Source of the DNA: Micrasema longulum
Taxonomy: Eukaryota; Arthropoda; Insecta; Trichoptera; Brachycentridae
Reading direction: 5' to 3'
DNA length: 64,000 bases
NCBI GenBank assembly: GCA_022494885.1
Contig: JAGVSM010004879.1
Span: forward strand, 18,152 to 82,151
A program made the position numbers and the translations under genes. The notes beneath the pieces are model-generated. The model searched no databases. It saw only the letters and a program-made list of their open reading frames with translations, and was not told the origin of the DNA. Below, piece after piece: positions 1-11,140 of this stretch (positions are counted from its first letter, which is position 1; the number at the start of each line of letters is the position of its first letter).

Positions 1-96
1 AATTGTGGTGTAAATTTACTTAAAAGATCAGTGTTCAGTCTGTCAGACGTATAGGACTTTAATGTGTGACAACTTTTGTAACAGCATTGTTGCCAA

Positions 97-300
97 AAAT
101 GGAAAATGAAAAAATTTTTGAGAAGGAAATAAAAGCAATTCTAGGCATTTATAGGACTCATGACCTGTCAAAGTCAACAGATGGAAGAGTTAAGGAAATT
201 AAGATGTTTAAATAGGTGCAGCATGGTGAATGCTTCGCAGTGTGTAAAGCGGCCACTTAAACCAGCCAATGACAGGACATACGCCCTGTAAATAAACAAC
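97..300 (+). repeat. Dispersed repeat R, copy 1
   Basis: This stretch shares a recognisable order of words with 23155-23310, 57095-57250 and 62136-62325: an AACAGATGGA block, a block around GATGTTTA, then GGTGAATG, then GTGTAAAG.GGCCACTTAAACCA and a CAATGACAGG end. Copy 1 and the 62 kb copy also share TTTTTGAGAAGGAAATA at their left side. No open frame is conserved between copies, so it is a non-coding interspersed repeat, probably part of a mobile element. A second block that travels with it (TTTCCCTCTCTGTTGC) occurs at about 495-525. Class unknown. Confidence 0.6.
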
Positions 301-2864
301 TACAATAGTGTAAGTCACCCTCCAAGCACAAGAGTTATTCTCTTTTCTTGGAGAGTTACAGTGATAACATTTACTTGATGTGTAAAAGTAGATATGTAGA
401 GAATTTTTTTTAAAACATGTACCTTTTATGAAATTTATTAATATTTTTTTTTTTTTAAATGTCTAGACTTTTTTATTCCCTTCTCAAAAAAAATTTCCCT
501 CTCTGTTGCGACATATTTAAACGCTGCTCTGTTACGGCACTGAAACTGAAAACTGAAGCCCCTCTCAAGGCTGTATCGAAAACCTTAAAAAGGTGTGAAC
601 TATTATTAGCATCCCAAAGAGGTCTTTAATTTCAAGTATAAGGTATCAGGTGCTGTGGTGAAAAGCGTGCATGTGTCCTAAAGCTAGCCTCTCTGTGGCA
701 CGCCTTCCCTCGTTACCTCGGTGCGCTTTGAAAGCTCCGAGCATAGAGCTTTGCAGCTTAATGAACTAGTCCCGTCGAGTCGGTTTATTAATAATTTGCG
801 ACGGTTTTGTATCACGTAATTGAATTCATTTACGTTGCGTGGTTCGTGTATTGTTCTCGGTGTCAAACAAAGTCTCGCAATTTTCCTGTTTTATGATGCA
901 ACTTTGTTCTGTTCTGCGCTGGTAGCAGCTTTAACTCTTTGTATCAATTTATTGTGAAGGATGATTATCCAGCAGCGAATTACGTTAATATACTAACGAC
1001 AAAAACAGCATTATTTTGTCATATTTTCATTGACATATTTTTCAAACGCATTTAACAAACAAACTCATATATATTTTTATTTATTTATCAAAAATATTAT
1101 GCACAATTTAATATTACGTTCCCATGGAGTTTTGAGAAAACCTTACCTGAAGACAAGCAAATGACAACATTTATTATTGATATATGTATTTAAGGGTGTT
1201 AGAAGCAAACTTAAAAACCTCCACCGAAAACGGAAAATTAGTTGTTGATGCCAAAATAAACCACACATAAAAACCTAATTACAAAAATAATAGCTTAATT
1301 CAAAATCGTCTCTAAATCTTGCAAAATAGATTTTAATTCAGACATCGCAAACTAAGCATTCTCCATTAGTTAGTGAAGCATAATTAGAAATCTCGCAATT
1401 CTTTTTTAAAGTTTTTTGCATTATATTTAGTAACTTCTTCAATGAAGATTTTTAATTTTGCTTCTAGCATCCTCATTTATATCTTAACTTTTAACAATTG
1501 TGTACAAAAACAGAGATAAAATTATGGTTTATATGGATATATATTTTTATACAGAAAAATTTTTTTTACTGACATTTTTTGGTGGAACTGTATTTTAATT
1601 ATAATAATAAAAATACCTTTATAGTGTTATTCCACTTTTATTTTTAATTTTTGCCTGTGGACCGGATTTCGCTGTAAACAACATTGTCAGACCGGTCTGA
1701 ATATGTTGATCATAATATTTATGTTATAAATTCAAACATTTACATATAGACAATTATTTGATTTTTAATTTCAACAGAAGCAAAAAAATATTATGGAATG
1801 TGTTCCTCGAAGTCTTGGATTTCAAGGTATATTAAAAAATGAGTATATATGTGGGACATAAAACAAAGGCATATTGGTTTATATTACGCAGTGCGTAATG
1901 ATATCACGTTGATACCTCACAAGCTTTTTAAAGCTCCAAATGTTATCGTCTCATAGAAGTTATTTATGTCTGTCGAAATATCTTTCTTCCCGTGTAATTG
2001 TTTTTCTGGTGAAGTTTATAAAGTGTTAAAAGTTTAAAATTGGTTTAATTGTCTCCTGCAGACTATTTAAAAAACGCTTTGATGTATGTACAACTTGTTA
2101 TTTAGTAATTAATCGACAAAATTGTGTTGCTCAAACGTAGCCACAACTTCTGAGTGGATTAATCTAAACAATTAAGTTGGATAAATTCAACTATTAATTA
2201 CCGTAGAAAACACGCTTACAAGTAATTAATAGTGGTTCCAAATCTATTTCTATTGATTTTATGTTCTTAACAATATATCAAGAATCTGGGGAACGGGCTC
2301 AAACAATGTAAATTCTCATCCTATAAATTACATTCGAAGTGTATTTTGTTGGTAGAAACTTCTTACAAATAACATCAATTAGAACTTCAGAAACTTAAAT
2401 GAACTGAGCTAATATTTTTAATTGATAGATTTTTCAGCGGGGGTTATATAACTTTTTGGAGCGAATATATTAACAAATTGATAATCTTGGTTTCTAGATG
2501 TAATGTTTATTATTATTTTGGTATTTTCTTTGTGAAATTTAGTTTTAAATCTAAATTTTTCAGCAAAACATTATATTTTTTTACAAATTTAAATTATGGT
2601 ATTTTTTATAATGAAAAAATAAAAAATAATTGACTCTTGAAGTTAGGAATTTCGTGTTTTCACCGTTGGTAGGATTAGTTAGATAGTAAAATAAAAAGAA
2701 AAATTAAAAATAACAATCTAAAAAAAAATAACACTAAACACGTTAAAACATAATAAAATATAGATCATACATAGTTACAAACATAATCAATGTACAAAAT
2801 AATTCAATCTTGTAAATCTTTCTCTTGACGAAAAAAACCTATACAATTTAATTATAAACTAAAC
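301..2864. other. No recognisable gene; AT-rich sequence
   Basis: Apart from a short TTTCCCTCTCTGTTGC block near 495-525 that belongs with repeat R, I recognise nothing here. A 60-codon minus-strand frame at 684-866 resembles no known family. Poly-T runs and short AT tracts are common, and 2480-2760 is very AT-rich. Confidence 0.5.
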
Positions 2865-3480
2865 AATATTCCCCTTTCAATGGTTTCGCCAATAAAGGAT
2901 AATGGCATTACTTTAGATAGTAAACTCTCCTACCGTGAACGCATTTATAATATTGTAAACAAATCTCTCAAACTTATCGGTTTTATTAATTGAATGACGA
3001 CGGACTTCAAAAATATTAATTCCATCAAAACTCTTTATTGCTCACTATCTAGAATATGCTTTTCCAATTTGGTCTAGGACTCATATTGACCATATCGAGT
3101 CTGTCCAACACGTTTTTTTATGAAAAGTGGCATGGTTGCTCGGATTGCAAAGGGGTAAATATTTCTATTTTGAAATACAGCAATCTCTTAATCTGTTATC
3201 ATTGACGAAACGTAGAACTGAGATGAACCTTATATACATTTTCAAAATACTTAATGCTATAAGTGATGTCCCATCTCTGTTGCAATAGATTTCTTTTTAT
3301 ATTCCCAACCGTATCACCAGAATTCAAAATCTGCTATTTTTAAATCATCTAAGAACAACTTTTGTTTTTATGCCCCAATGTCCAGAATGAGTAGATTAGT
3401 TAATTCGTCATACAACTTGGAATATTCCGTTTTTTTTAGATCTCTTCGCCACTTAAACAGTGTAGGATGAAGATGTATTG
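2865..3480 (+). pseudogene. Jockey-like LINE, C-terminal reverse transcriptase remnant
   Basis: Conceptual translation with several stops and frameshifts gives the region that follows the RT catalytic domain in Jockey-like non-LTR elements: GITLDSKLSYRERIYNIVNK, then KSLKLIGFIN, then KTLYCSL. The tail SKNNFCFYAPMSRMSRLVNS resembles the usual C-terminal motif RTNYGxNSPMxRLCRLxN. The same family occurs in opposite orientation at 4800-5680, where the HIDNIVNKSLKLLGF segment is open. No RT catalytic motif is present and the copy is truncated at its 5' side. It is a dead 3' fragment. Clade assignment is by motif memory only. Confidence 0.7.
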
Positions 3481-3822
3481 AAACAGTTTAGCTCGAAGTC
3501 TCCTATGTTTATTGTGTTTGAATATATTGTATACCATTATTTAATTACCCTTGTTTATCTTTGCTTTATAGTTTTATAATCTTTTTGTTCAGTTTCTTAT
3601 ATATATATATATACATGTTTTTTCATGTAACTTTTATAATTGACTTAGGCCGTACATAAATATAATAAATAAATTCATTAAAATCAATCGAAAATAATGC
3701 AAAAACTCTAACGTTATAAACATTTTAACATGGATCAAAAACGGTAAATTTAAGTAGTTAGTCATGTAATAAAATAACAATTCATACAATATTGAATAAT
3801 AAAATAAAACATCGAGATATAT
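3481..3822. other. LINE 3' flank and AT-rich DNA
   Basis: This probably holds the 3' untranslated part of the preceding LINE relic, including a short alternating AT run near 3600-3614. The 72-codon minus-strand frame at 3634-3852 runs into the SINE tail and is not considered a gene. Confidence 0.35.
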
Positions 3823-4084
3823 GTCGTCATCGTCGTCATTCCTTTTCTGCACCTAATGGTGCATAAGGCACTGCATTATTACACCAAACGCAGCGTATCT
3901 TGATCATTTCTGTTACATGAAGGTAAGATGATCAGTGTTAAGCTTCAGGTGCCGGTCCAGGGACTATGAAATATTCTAGTGTAAAAACACATTTTTAAAT
4001 AAATATTTCATGTCAACCAGTTCGCGAATCGAACCCAAGACCTCTTGCGTGGTAGGCACACGCACTTACCACTGTTAGGCCGAC
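3823..4084 (-). mobile_element. SINE-3 (tRNA-headed) with GAC/GAT-type tail
   Basis: Read on the minus strand the element starts GTCGGCCTAACAGTGG and has a B-box-like GGGTTCGATTC at about 4025-4035. It continues with GACATGAAATATTTATTT, then CACCTGAAGC, GATCAAGATACGCTGCG and TGCACCATTAGGTGCAGAAA, and ends in a (GACGAT)-like trinucleotide tail at 3823-3840. Head and tail are shared with the interrupted copy at 49678-50140; the tail alone recurs at 52245-52345 and 61995-62105. A Pol III-type head with a LINE-like trinucleotide tail is the expected SINE design. The A box is poor, so the copy is old. Confidence 0.75.
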
Positions 4085-4796
4085 AAATATATTATATGTT
4101 AAGAAGGAATAAGGATAAAAATTAAAATCAATAAATTAATGATGAAATAAATCTACTTATTGATTTTATGAATTGATATTTTTTTTTTACCATTGGCATT
4201 TTTTAAATTAAATATTTACGTAGTTACCGCAAATAATATACGAAAACAATTCAATATCAAAATATAAAATCAAAGTTTTTTTTTGTTTTCGTTCCCCGCA
4301 CTTTTTTAAGTCTATCTTCAAGATTTCATGGCAAGTTCTCTTTGTATTCCCACACGTCAAAGCTTAACTTTTGCTTTAGTTTTCAAGGATCTCTGTATAC
4401 CGCAAACTACCGTCATAATTCCTTGTAAATCCTTCATACTTAAGCACAATGCTCTCTTTGGGCTTGTTCGTACAACAAGGAAATTAGGCTCGTTATGTAG
4501 AACGTTTGAAAGACAAATTTGGACGGTTACAGTGCGCAAGGATTAATTAGGAGGAAGTAATTAAATCGATCAGATTGAATCTATGATGCGATTAGAGAAA
4601 TGAAAGCTTATACGAAAGATAAACCTATGAGCTTTATAGAGTATAAAACATTCGCTCTGTGAATTTGCATTATTTTAATGAATAAATTAAAAAAAAGTAC
4701 ATGTAAAAGCTATTAAATATGGTAAACAAATGCTAGTTAGAGCAGTGTTTTTTTATGTTTGTATTTTTTTCGTTGGGGTATCTCTTTGGTTTCTCA
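4085..4796. other. No recognisable gene
   Basis: Overlapping frames on both strands at 4328-4546 are mirror shadows of each other and match no family I know. No repeat shared with the rest of the window was noticed here. Confidence 0.4.
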
Positions 4797-5680
4797 CAAT
4801 TTATTTATTTATTTATTAACGGACATTGTTCCTTTATTCAATTCATAGGGAATTAATTTTACAATATAAGAACAGTTAAAAACATTAAAAAATAAGAAAA
4901 AAGCATTGATATGGACTATTTATTTAGTGCTCGTTTAAATATAAAAAAGGCCAGATCTTGTCTCAGTCTTGAGTTAACAATACGACAAAGACGAGTCATT
5001 GTAGAATTATGGCCATAGTTTGTTCTATGCTGATCGATGGACAGTACTTCATTGTTTCTTAACCCACGAGTCGGAATATGGAATTTTACCTGTCTCATTA
5101 TTGATGGCCCATCGATTATACCATTTAGTATGCCGAACATAATATATATATGAAGTCAATATTAGTTCTACGTTTTTGCAGACTAGAAATGTTTAACATT
5201 GACTCTATATCAGCATATGAATAGTTACCTCTCTCTAGTCCAAGAATCCACGCTACTTTTCAAAACAAGCGATGTTGGGTTGATTCAATAAGATTTATGC
5301 GATTCACATAGAATGGATACCAGACTACGGATACATATTGTAGAAGAGGGCGGAAAGTTGAGCAATAAAGAGTTTTTATAGTGCAGACATTAGTAAAATC
5401 AGAGGATATTCTGTTAACGAAGCCAAGTAACTTCAGTGATTTATTTACTATATTATCTATATGCTCTTTGTATGCCAGTTTAAAGTCCAGAACAACTCTC
5501 AAATCTCTGATGGCCTTAACAACATCAATTTTGGAGTTTTCTATTAGGTACTCGAAGGAAATCGGTTGTTTTGTTCTATCTAATGACATTATTTTGCATT
5601 TTTTACTATTTAGTTCTAATATTTTGATTTTACACCATTTGGTGGGAAAACGAGTTCTCACATGGATGCGGGGCGAGAAA
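4797..5680 (-). pseudogene. Jockey-like LINE, 3' half with AAAT-type tail
   Basis: On the minus strand two open pieces together give the C-terminal part of a Jockey-like LINE polyprotein. Piece one (5661-5260) contains DVVKAIRDLRVVLDFKLAYK and HIDNIVNKSLKLLGFVNRIS, then TLYCSTFRPLLQYVSVVW, the usual segment after the RT palm. Piece two (5140-4916) has the typical tail VKFHIPTRGLRN..., HRTNYGHNSTMTRLCRIVNS. They are separated by stops and a frame change. The 3' end is a run of TTTA on the plus strand (4801-4818), that is an AAAT repeat tail in element orientation. The element is dead and 5'-truncated, and is related to 2865-3480. Confidence 0.8.
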
Positions 5681-6473
5681 TAGCCGGGGGTGAAACCCTA
5701 GGGCTTCTACGATATAGTAGACTGTATTTTAAATTTAATATAACAAGTGAATATCCTTGATGTATGGTATGCAATGTCAATCAGTCACAACCCCAACAAA
5801 TGAAATGGATTATAATGGAAGCCACTAAGCTAGTTTGTTTTTGATAGAATTGCGGTCCAACTGGTCAATTGCAAGCGTCTCCAACACTAGGACAGGCCCT
5901 CAATCTGGAGCTGAACACTGGTGGTTGATGGAAACAAAGTCTATGAAGCGGCACACGTTCAACGAAATAATATATACGACACGAGGTCTTGCTGTGGCGG
6001 GTTATCAAAGGATACTGGAGGTGGAAAGTGAACAGTTGTTGTGAGTAAAAGGGATATTGAAGTGTGACAATGATTGACAAATGCACATCCACATAATTTG
6101 CAACCCCCATTGGTTAAAAGAGTTTATGTCTGATTGAAGAAAAAAAACAGTCTTGTAAAGTTTGAATTATTTTAAGAATTTTGTTGTCGTCCGCGAAGAG
6201 CCAAAAGCGAAAGACACAATAGAAAAAATATAAAATCTCTACGTTTTATCATTGCCAATAACTTACCCACATCTGAAAGTGCACAGAACACTGCATAAGA
6301 ACCCCGGTTGCAGCATATCTCGACCGTATTTGTTTTAATATGAAAGAAAAATTTCCAATGTCCTGCTTCAAGTCTCAGACCTGAGAACATGAAATATTGC
6401 GATGAAAGACCATTTGACAGTGCTAAAAAGATTTTTTGTGCTATTTTGAAAGGGTTACATTTTTTTAGATGTT
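5681..6473. other. Unassigned sequence
   Basis: Antiparallel frames of 69-81 codons lie at 5835-6110 and a 72-codon minus frame at 6172-6390. None resembles a family I recognise, and opposite frames overlap, so I do not call a gene. Confidence 0.35.
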
Positions 6474-6705
6474 ATGATATTGAAACTTTCCGGTTTTGAG
6501 AGAAAATGCTTGAGGAGAATATTAGGTATCAGGTCGTTCGATTTCATAACTAACATTGAAATCCAACGAGTTTTTTTAGGCTACGGCGGCGAACCTGGCT
6601 TGGGCGCGTGTTGCGGATGCCTCAGAAGAGCTTTCACCTATCTTGCCTCGTCTTTACACCTGCGGGCTCCTGCCATCCTGGAAGACCGTCGATGACGATT
6701 TTTCG
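6474..6705 (+). pseudogene. LINE-F C-terminal fragment
   Basis: The frame from 6474 reads LKLSGFERKCLRRILGIRSF and DFITNIEIQ, the conserved FENKCLRRILGIRxxDxVxN segment that follows the reverse transcriptase in several insect LINEs. A second frame then gives CGCLRRAF/LRMPQKSF and PGRPSM, matching the GHVLRMPPE...GRP motif of the copies at 53030-53400 and 53930-54325. The 3' part and trinucleotide tail are missing; the sequence is cut at the LINE-A 3' end. Small, frameshifted and not functional. Confidence 0.7.
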
Positions 6706-6714
6706 GCATTATTT

Positions 6715-7889
6715 AACTTTTTTGTACATCACGCAAATTGTACATTGGCGATTTTATTGCCAAATGGCAATTTCTTCCAACCAACCAATAAAATATAAGT
6801 TTTATTTTTATAATTCAAGTTACAAAACCTATTAAACATAAAATAAAAAAAATAAAAGACAATGATGTACAAATTATTGTATTGTAAACTAGCGGACCCG
6901 ACAGACTTTATACAGCCCGAACTTTGGCTTGCCTGCTGTTAGCTCGGAAAAATACTTTTCATTGATAAATAAGTACCTAGGTACTTGTTGATGATTGAAT
7001 TTCAGAATTAAAAATTATTACTATTCCAATATTAATTTTAAGTAGGTACCTAGGTACTTATTAAGGGTCGAATTCCATAACATAAAATAAATCATTTTCA
7101 AATATAGAATTATTTTTGCAAATATTGAACTCGGTTCTTCTCACCAACCAATGCACCAAGAGGTGCATTTTATTCATGAATGCAATTTCCAAAGATGTAT
7201 TGAATATCAGTTCATATTATTTTAGTATTACCAAAAATCCAGTAAAAAGAAATAAATGGGATAAAATTATAAGGAATGTAAGGAAAGAATTTGATTGGGA
7301 TCTATGAAAAGTGAATGCTGTTTAAACATTTAAAAACAAACTTTTTTTAAAACACAAAAAAACAACATCCTTCCATTTTTTTTTGTATATGTATTCTCGT
7401 CAAATGCAACCCTGGTAGGTCGACTTTTTTTTACAGATTCGACTGAAAATTTTAATATCTACAAACACGCGCAGTGCTATGATCTCCATTTCACTGAAAA
7501 CCGCATGTGAATCGGTTAAGTCGTTTACTCGATGGGAAAAAGGAAAAAAGCGTTAATAGGAAAAGAGGAGGGATTAAGAAAGAGAAAGATGTTTTTTCAG
7601 ATGTAATTTAAACGGAGATACTGTAGAACATCTTTGATAGTGGATAAGAAATGATTCCGCCATGATAGTTAGAGATGAAAAATGAATTGTGGATGTGTAT
7701 TAGTAGGGTGCTTTCAGAATTAGGATGAAGCAAAAAGGTAAACCATGAACTGATAAGCGTTGAAATTTTTCTTTTAAAAATTTCGTTGATATTTAATTTT
7801 GCGGAACTAAGGGACGCGGGATTGACGTGAGAGGAGACGAGAGTTCTGGCTAGCGATAAGGTCTCTTTGGTCCTTTTCACACATACCAC
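6715..7889 (-). mobile_element. LINE-A 3' part, minus strand, split by repeat X
   Basis: Minus strand 7889-7525 holds the C-terminal coding tail and polypyrimidine 3' region seen in the plus-strand LINE-A at 31750-32545, including the AYQFMVYLF segment and a CATCTGAAAAAACATC.../CCTTTTTCCCAT stretch. The 3' terminus lies at 6715-6890 on the same strand: ACTTGAATTATAAAAATAAA, then TTGGTTGGTTGGAAGAAATT, then the hairpin TTGCCATTTGGCAA and CCAATGTACAA. About 635 bp of repeat X sits between the two parts. This is one old LINE-A copy disrupted by a later insertion; some LINE sequence near the junction is also lost. Confidence 0.75.
6889..7524 (+). mobile_element. Repeat X, copy 1 (unclassified transposon)
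   Basis: It begins TAAACTAGCGGACCCGACAG and is collinear, in inverse orientation, with 63320-63935. Shared landmarks are AGCTCGGAAAAATACTTTTC, AGTACCTAGGTACTTGTT, CCAGTAAAAAGAAATAAATG, AACAACATC.TTCCATTTTTTTTGTA, GCAACCCTGGTAG and AATCGGTTAAG.CGTTTA. Compared with the other copy it has an internal duplication of the CTAGGTACTT segment (about 6992 and 7053). A 63-codon frame at 7116-7307 contains KNPVKRNKWDKIIRNVRK, which vaguely recalls the PxxxxRKKWIxxxRR part of THAP domains; that link is speculative. It is inserted in LINE-A. Confidence 0.65.
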
Positions 7890-8285
7890 TCCAATCCAAC
7901 CGGCCCAGTAATTTTACCGAGTACTTCCTACAAACGCATACAAAATGTGTCACCCTTTGTAGGGTGTACCGCTAAAATTAAGGCCAGGTGGATTGGCGTG
8001 GCATGTAGGAAAAGGGCCTTTGAGGTATCCGGTGATGTGAATGATAAATTTATAAATTTAATGATGATGATTCATTAAAATTAATAACTTTATCAAAACT
8101 GGACATCGTGTTTTTTAGTTTATCAAATATTTCAATTTTAGGGTTATTTTTATGTTGGTAAAGATGAATTTGTTAAAAAAATAAGAACAAATTGTGGTAA
8201 AACGGGGTTAGAAATTTGAACCTCTGATCTAAAGTCTGCAACACTTTTACGGGACCACAACTCATCTGTCTCAATCAGTTGTATA
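7890..8285. other. Unassigned sequence
   Basis: Nothing recognised, except a weak trinucleotide run (ATGATGATG) near 8063-8071. Confidence 0.3.
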
Positions 8286-8515
8286 TTTTCTCTAGTTAAA
8301 TCACGTCTAAAGAAACACCACCCTTTTTTTCTGAATCTTCCTTTTCTCTCTATATTCCTTTTTCCTTAAAATAATAGTGTTGATTTAAAATTATATTGAC
8401 GTTTAAATATTCATATTTATGTAAATACTTTTATTTTATTAGTTAGTTGAAACAAATTGTCATTTAGCATTAAACCAATGAACAAATATATATACATATA
8501 TATATATATATTAAT
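8286..8515 (+). mobile_element. LINE-A 3' end fragment
   Basis: The order CACGTCTAAAGAAACACC, polypyrimidine, AATAGTGTTGATTTAAAATT, then TTTTATTTTATTAGTTAGTT, GAAACAAATTGTCATTTAGC and CCAATGAACAAATA matches the LINE-A 3' region at 32235-32515 and 35230-35500. The terminal hairpin is degenerated (TTGTCATTTAGCA). It ends in an alternating AT microsatellite at 8483-8512. Confidence 0.7.
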
Positions 8516-8550
8516 AATCCAAATATACTGTGCTGTTTGTATGTTACCAA

Positions 8551-8760
8551 TAATTAAAGTAAAGCAAAATCCCATGCACTGTTTTCCGCCCTTAGAAGCC
8601 GTACTTATGCAAGTCAGAATTCTCCCAATTTTAGGGCAATTCTCTTGCTAAATACGGCTTCTGCAGATAATATCAACCTATTTTTTGTACATATCAGCAG
8701 TTAAGAAGCTATCTGCTTTTCATTCATAGCTGGTCCTAGATATTGTAATAAATATGGCAA
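8551..8760 (+). mobile_element. LINE-G fragment
   Basis: Homologous to the reverse complement of about 12725-12860. Both contain CCATGCACTGTTTTCC-like, AGAAGCCGTACTTATGCA-like, GTCAGAATTCTCCCA, GGGCAATTC.CTTGCTAAAT and CGGCTTCTGCAGATAAT. In the 12.7 kb copy this lies downstream of a LINE reverse-transcriptase tail, so it is probably C-terminal or 3' sequence of the same element. Confidence 0.55.
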
Positions 8761-9724
8761 AGGGAAACTGCAATTCAGTATTCCTAAAATATTTAACATG
8801 TCAAATACAGGAGTGAGGCGTATGCCCAAATTATGACTAATGGAGAAAAAAAAAGTATTAATTATAGTTTTTAATCTTTTTTAATGGAAAAAAATATGAT
8901 ATAATACGTAATTTAAAAAAAAATGATTAATGTAGGTTGATTATGAAAAATCAAAGCAACTCGTAAGAATCTACTGCCGAGTTGTATGCTTACAATTCAG
9001 CAGGACATTAATTTAAGACTTTTGTGTAAATATTTTTGAAAAATATACTTGAAAATTTATTCACTTCTATGTTTACAGTTTGTATTAAGTGATGTGATAA
9101 ACAACCCGTAAAGTAACGCAGACTACAATTATTGTCAAATAATTATTTTTTTGCTTTGTACGTCTTTGTGAATTGCATTATTTCTAGGCAATCAAATACA
9201 GAGTTGAATATTTCAATCGGTTACGTAAAACCAAACATTTCTCAAATTTATTCATTCATTAAATTATTCATATTTTCTGTATTCAATTATAATTATGCTA
9301 GTTTCAAATAATTATACGCGGCTCAAAACAATCCTACTTTTGGCAACTGTATAAGAACAATGCGTAGACGTAGATTCTTATCCAAGGCTCGCCTCGAACT
9401 GACAAAGAAAATTAAATGAATCTTGAATAGCTGATTAGCCCCCCCTCCTTCCTCCTATCCCATTCCTCCGTAGCGTGCCAACACACACATAGAAACGCGA
9501 AGAAAATTTCATAAAAGGTTATTAAAATTATAGCCTGGGTATTCCGCTCCTTGAAAAATATACGCCACACTAATTTGAAATGGCCTGCTTTATGAGAACC
9601 CAGGCATAAAATGTACAAGGTAATATAAACCACACGTTCAAATATTTATGTTACATACATGTTTTAAGTATATATTTTGAGGATATACGGTGGCAGAGCG
9701 ATTTGTTTAATAAACATTTGACTT
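8761..9724. other. No recognisable gene
   Basis: AT-rich sequence. A 73-codon minus-strand frame at 9412-9633 is not recognised. No repeat partner in the window was noticed. Confidence 0.4.
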
Positions 9725-10130
9725 TTTTTGTTACTCTCTCATAGTTGCCTCCTCGAATGGTATACAAAATAACAACCGCACGTCGCGTCGGACTGATTAT
9801 GCCTAGCTAAAATCGATGAAATCAAAGTCTTATAGGCCGTTTTCTGCACCCCAAAGCTTAACATATTTTTTTTTTCTTTTTAAGTTTCACAATAAATTTT
9901 TTTAGCTCGTTACTTTATGCATTTTTCTAAAATCCTTATCATATTTGTGTGCCATACGTCTGAAGACGGCAGATAAAACTGGGTTCTTTTAAGGGTTTTG
10001 GATGGTCTTAGCTACCATTAAAAACTGTTTAGGTACTATACAAAAAAGAAAACGTTGATGGTAAATAGCTATAGTAAATAAAAAGTCGTTGCTCTAGTGA
10101 CATAATCCAGGCAGAAAATACGAGAATACG
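9725..10130 (+). repeat. Dispersed repeat K, copy 1
   Basis: Direct-orientation partner of 41712-42060. Shared landmarks are TCTCATAGTTGCCTCC versus CACTCTATGCCTCCCC, CGGACTGATTAT.C.TAGCTAAAATC, ACGTC.GAAGA.GGCA.ATAAAACT, AAGGGTTTT.GGATGGTCTTAG, a TTTACCATCAATA-like block and TAATCCAGGGCAAAA.TACG. A fragment of the far end (GAAGAAAAATCAAACCGCGC) is at 11382-11401. No terminal inverted repeats were found. Class unknown. Confidence 0.6.
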
Positions 10131-10809
10131 TTTGTTAGCTCATTAGCTTTCAGGCTTTTTACACCGATAACAGAAGGAATGTTGTGGACTGTATAAAAAT
10201 TGTACTCACTTTTAAATTCTTCCGTGTGTGTGTCTTTTATGAAGCACTTCAATTTTTCTATTGCACAGATACCGGTATCGTGAAGATGTTGATGAGATAT
10301 ATGTTTTAGGCTGGTAACAAAGGACGTCATAGATTTTTATACAAAACGCTGATAGCATAAAGCGCGCACAATAGTGAAAGGAAATTTCACAGAAAAAAAA
10401 TCTCTCAATGCGTATGGAGAGAGGACCAGGGCGTATTTACTCCTATGAATAGTAAATAGACTTCCGGGCGAAATAAAGACAAGCTAAATGAAAAAAGATA
10501 AAGTTTATCCTTTTTGCTTCAATTCTAAGTTAAGTGCGTAAAAAAAGGAAAGCAAATAATTTAAAACAGAGTTCAAAAAAGTGTTTGTTTATTATTTTAT
10601 ATATATTTTGGTATCAAAAAATACTTGATTTACTTGTATTTATTTTTTTTACTTTATTGATATATTTTTAATTAATTATTTATTTTTATGCATATATTAT
10701 AATATTTTGTTACCAAAACAATTCAAGAGAGAAATCATTGCAATAAAACTGCTTTTATAGTTTGGCGGCAATTAAATAATTGTTAAAAAAAATGCGTATG
10801 TAAAAATTT
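10131..10809. other. No recognisable gene
   Basis: A 78-codon minus-strand frame at 10094-10330 overlaps the end of repeat K and is not recognised. The remainder is AT-rich. Confidence 0.35.
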
Positions 10810-11140
10810 TCTAAATGTTATTAAATATTTGTATATAACCACTTACCGACTTTTCTTTGTCTACCGGTTAAGAGACGTACCCGTCTCTTTATCAGGACAC
10901 CAATTAAACCAACAGTAAATGCATGTGATGTTGGTTTTATATTTTTGTGCAACAACTATGGTGAAGGTGTATAGTAGGTTTTGCATGTTGGTTTGCATGT
11001 TGGTTTGATTGGTGTCCTGACGAAGAGACGGGTACGTCTCGAAACCGGTAGACATAGAAAAGTCGGTAAGTGGTTATATACAAATATTTTATAACATTTA
11101 GTAACATATTTGACCACAAAGTCAATGCTTTAAATATTAA
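10810..11140. mobile_element. Foldback element F1, full copy with two inverted arms
   Basis: Left arm (about 10811-10909) reads TTAAATATTTGTATATAACC, ACTTACCGACTTTTCT, CCGGTT, AGACGTACCCGTCTC, ATCAGGACACCAATTAAACC. The right arm (about 11001-11098) is its inverse: GGTGTCCTGACGAAGAGACG, GGTACGTCTCGAAACCGG, AAAAGTCGGTAAGTGG, TATATACAAATATTT. About 90 bp separates the arms. Outside the right arm comes ATTTGACCACAAAGTCAATG, also seen next to copies at 15215 and 34288. The right arm contains a hammerhead-like core. Inverted pseudo-LTR arrangements with hammerheads are known for Penelope-like elements; that assignment is inference, since no reverse transcriptase or GIY-YIG domain is present. Confidence 0.7.
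11012..11055 (+). ncRNA. Hammerhead ribozyme-like motif (type I-like, minimal stem III)
   Basis: Reading 5' to 3': stem I strand GTGTC (11012-11016), core CTGACGA (11017-11023, matching CUGANGA), one extra A, stem II GAGACG with loop GGTA and CGTCTC (11025-11040), core GAAA (11041-11044), the self-complementary CCGG (11045-11048), then TA as the UH cleavage dinucleotide, and GACAT (11051-11055). GACAT pairs back with GTGTC, with one G-U wobble. Every conserved core base is present. The oddity is the unpaired A between CUGACGA and stem II. A palindromic four-base stem III would favour cleavage as a dimer, as reported for retroelement hammerheads. Other F1 arms (10857-10900, 15300-15345, 18015-18058) carry damaged versions. 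Confidence 0.65.

Noticed and set aside
5381..5683. 100-codon plus frame
   Set aside because: Antisense of the LINE reverse-transcriptase tail at 5260-5661.
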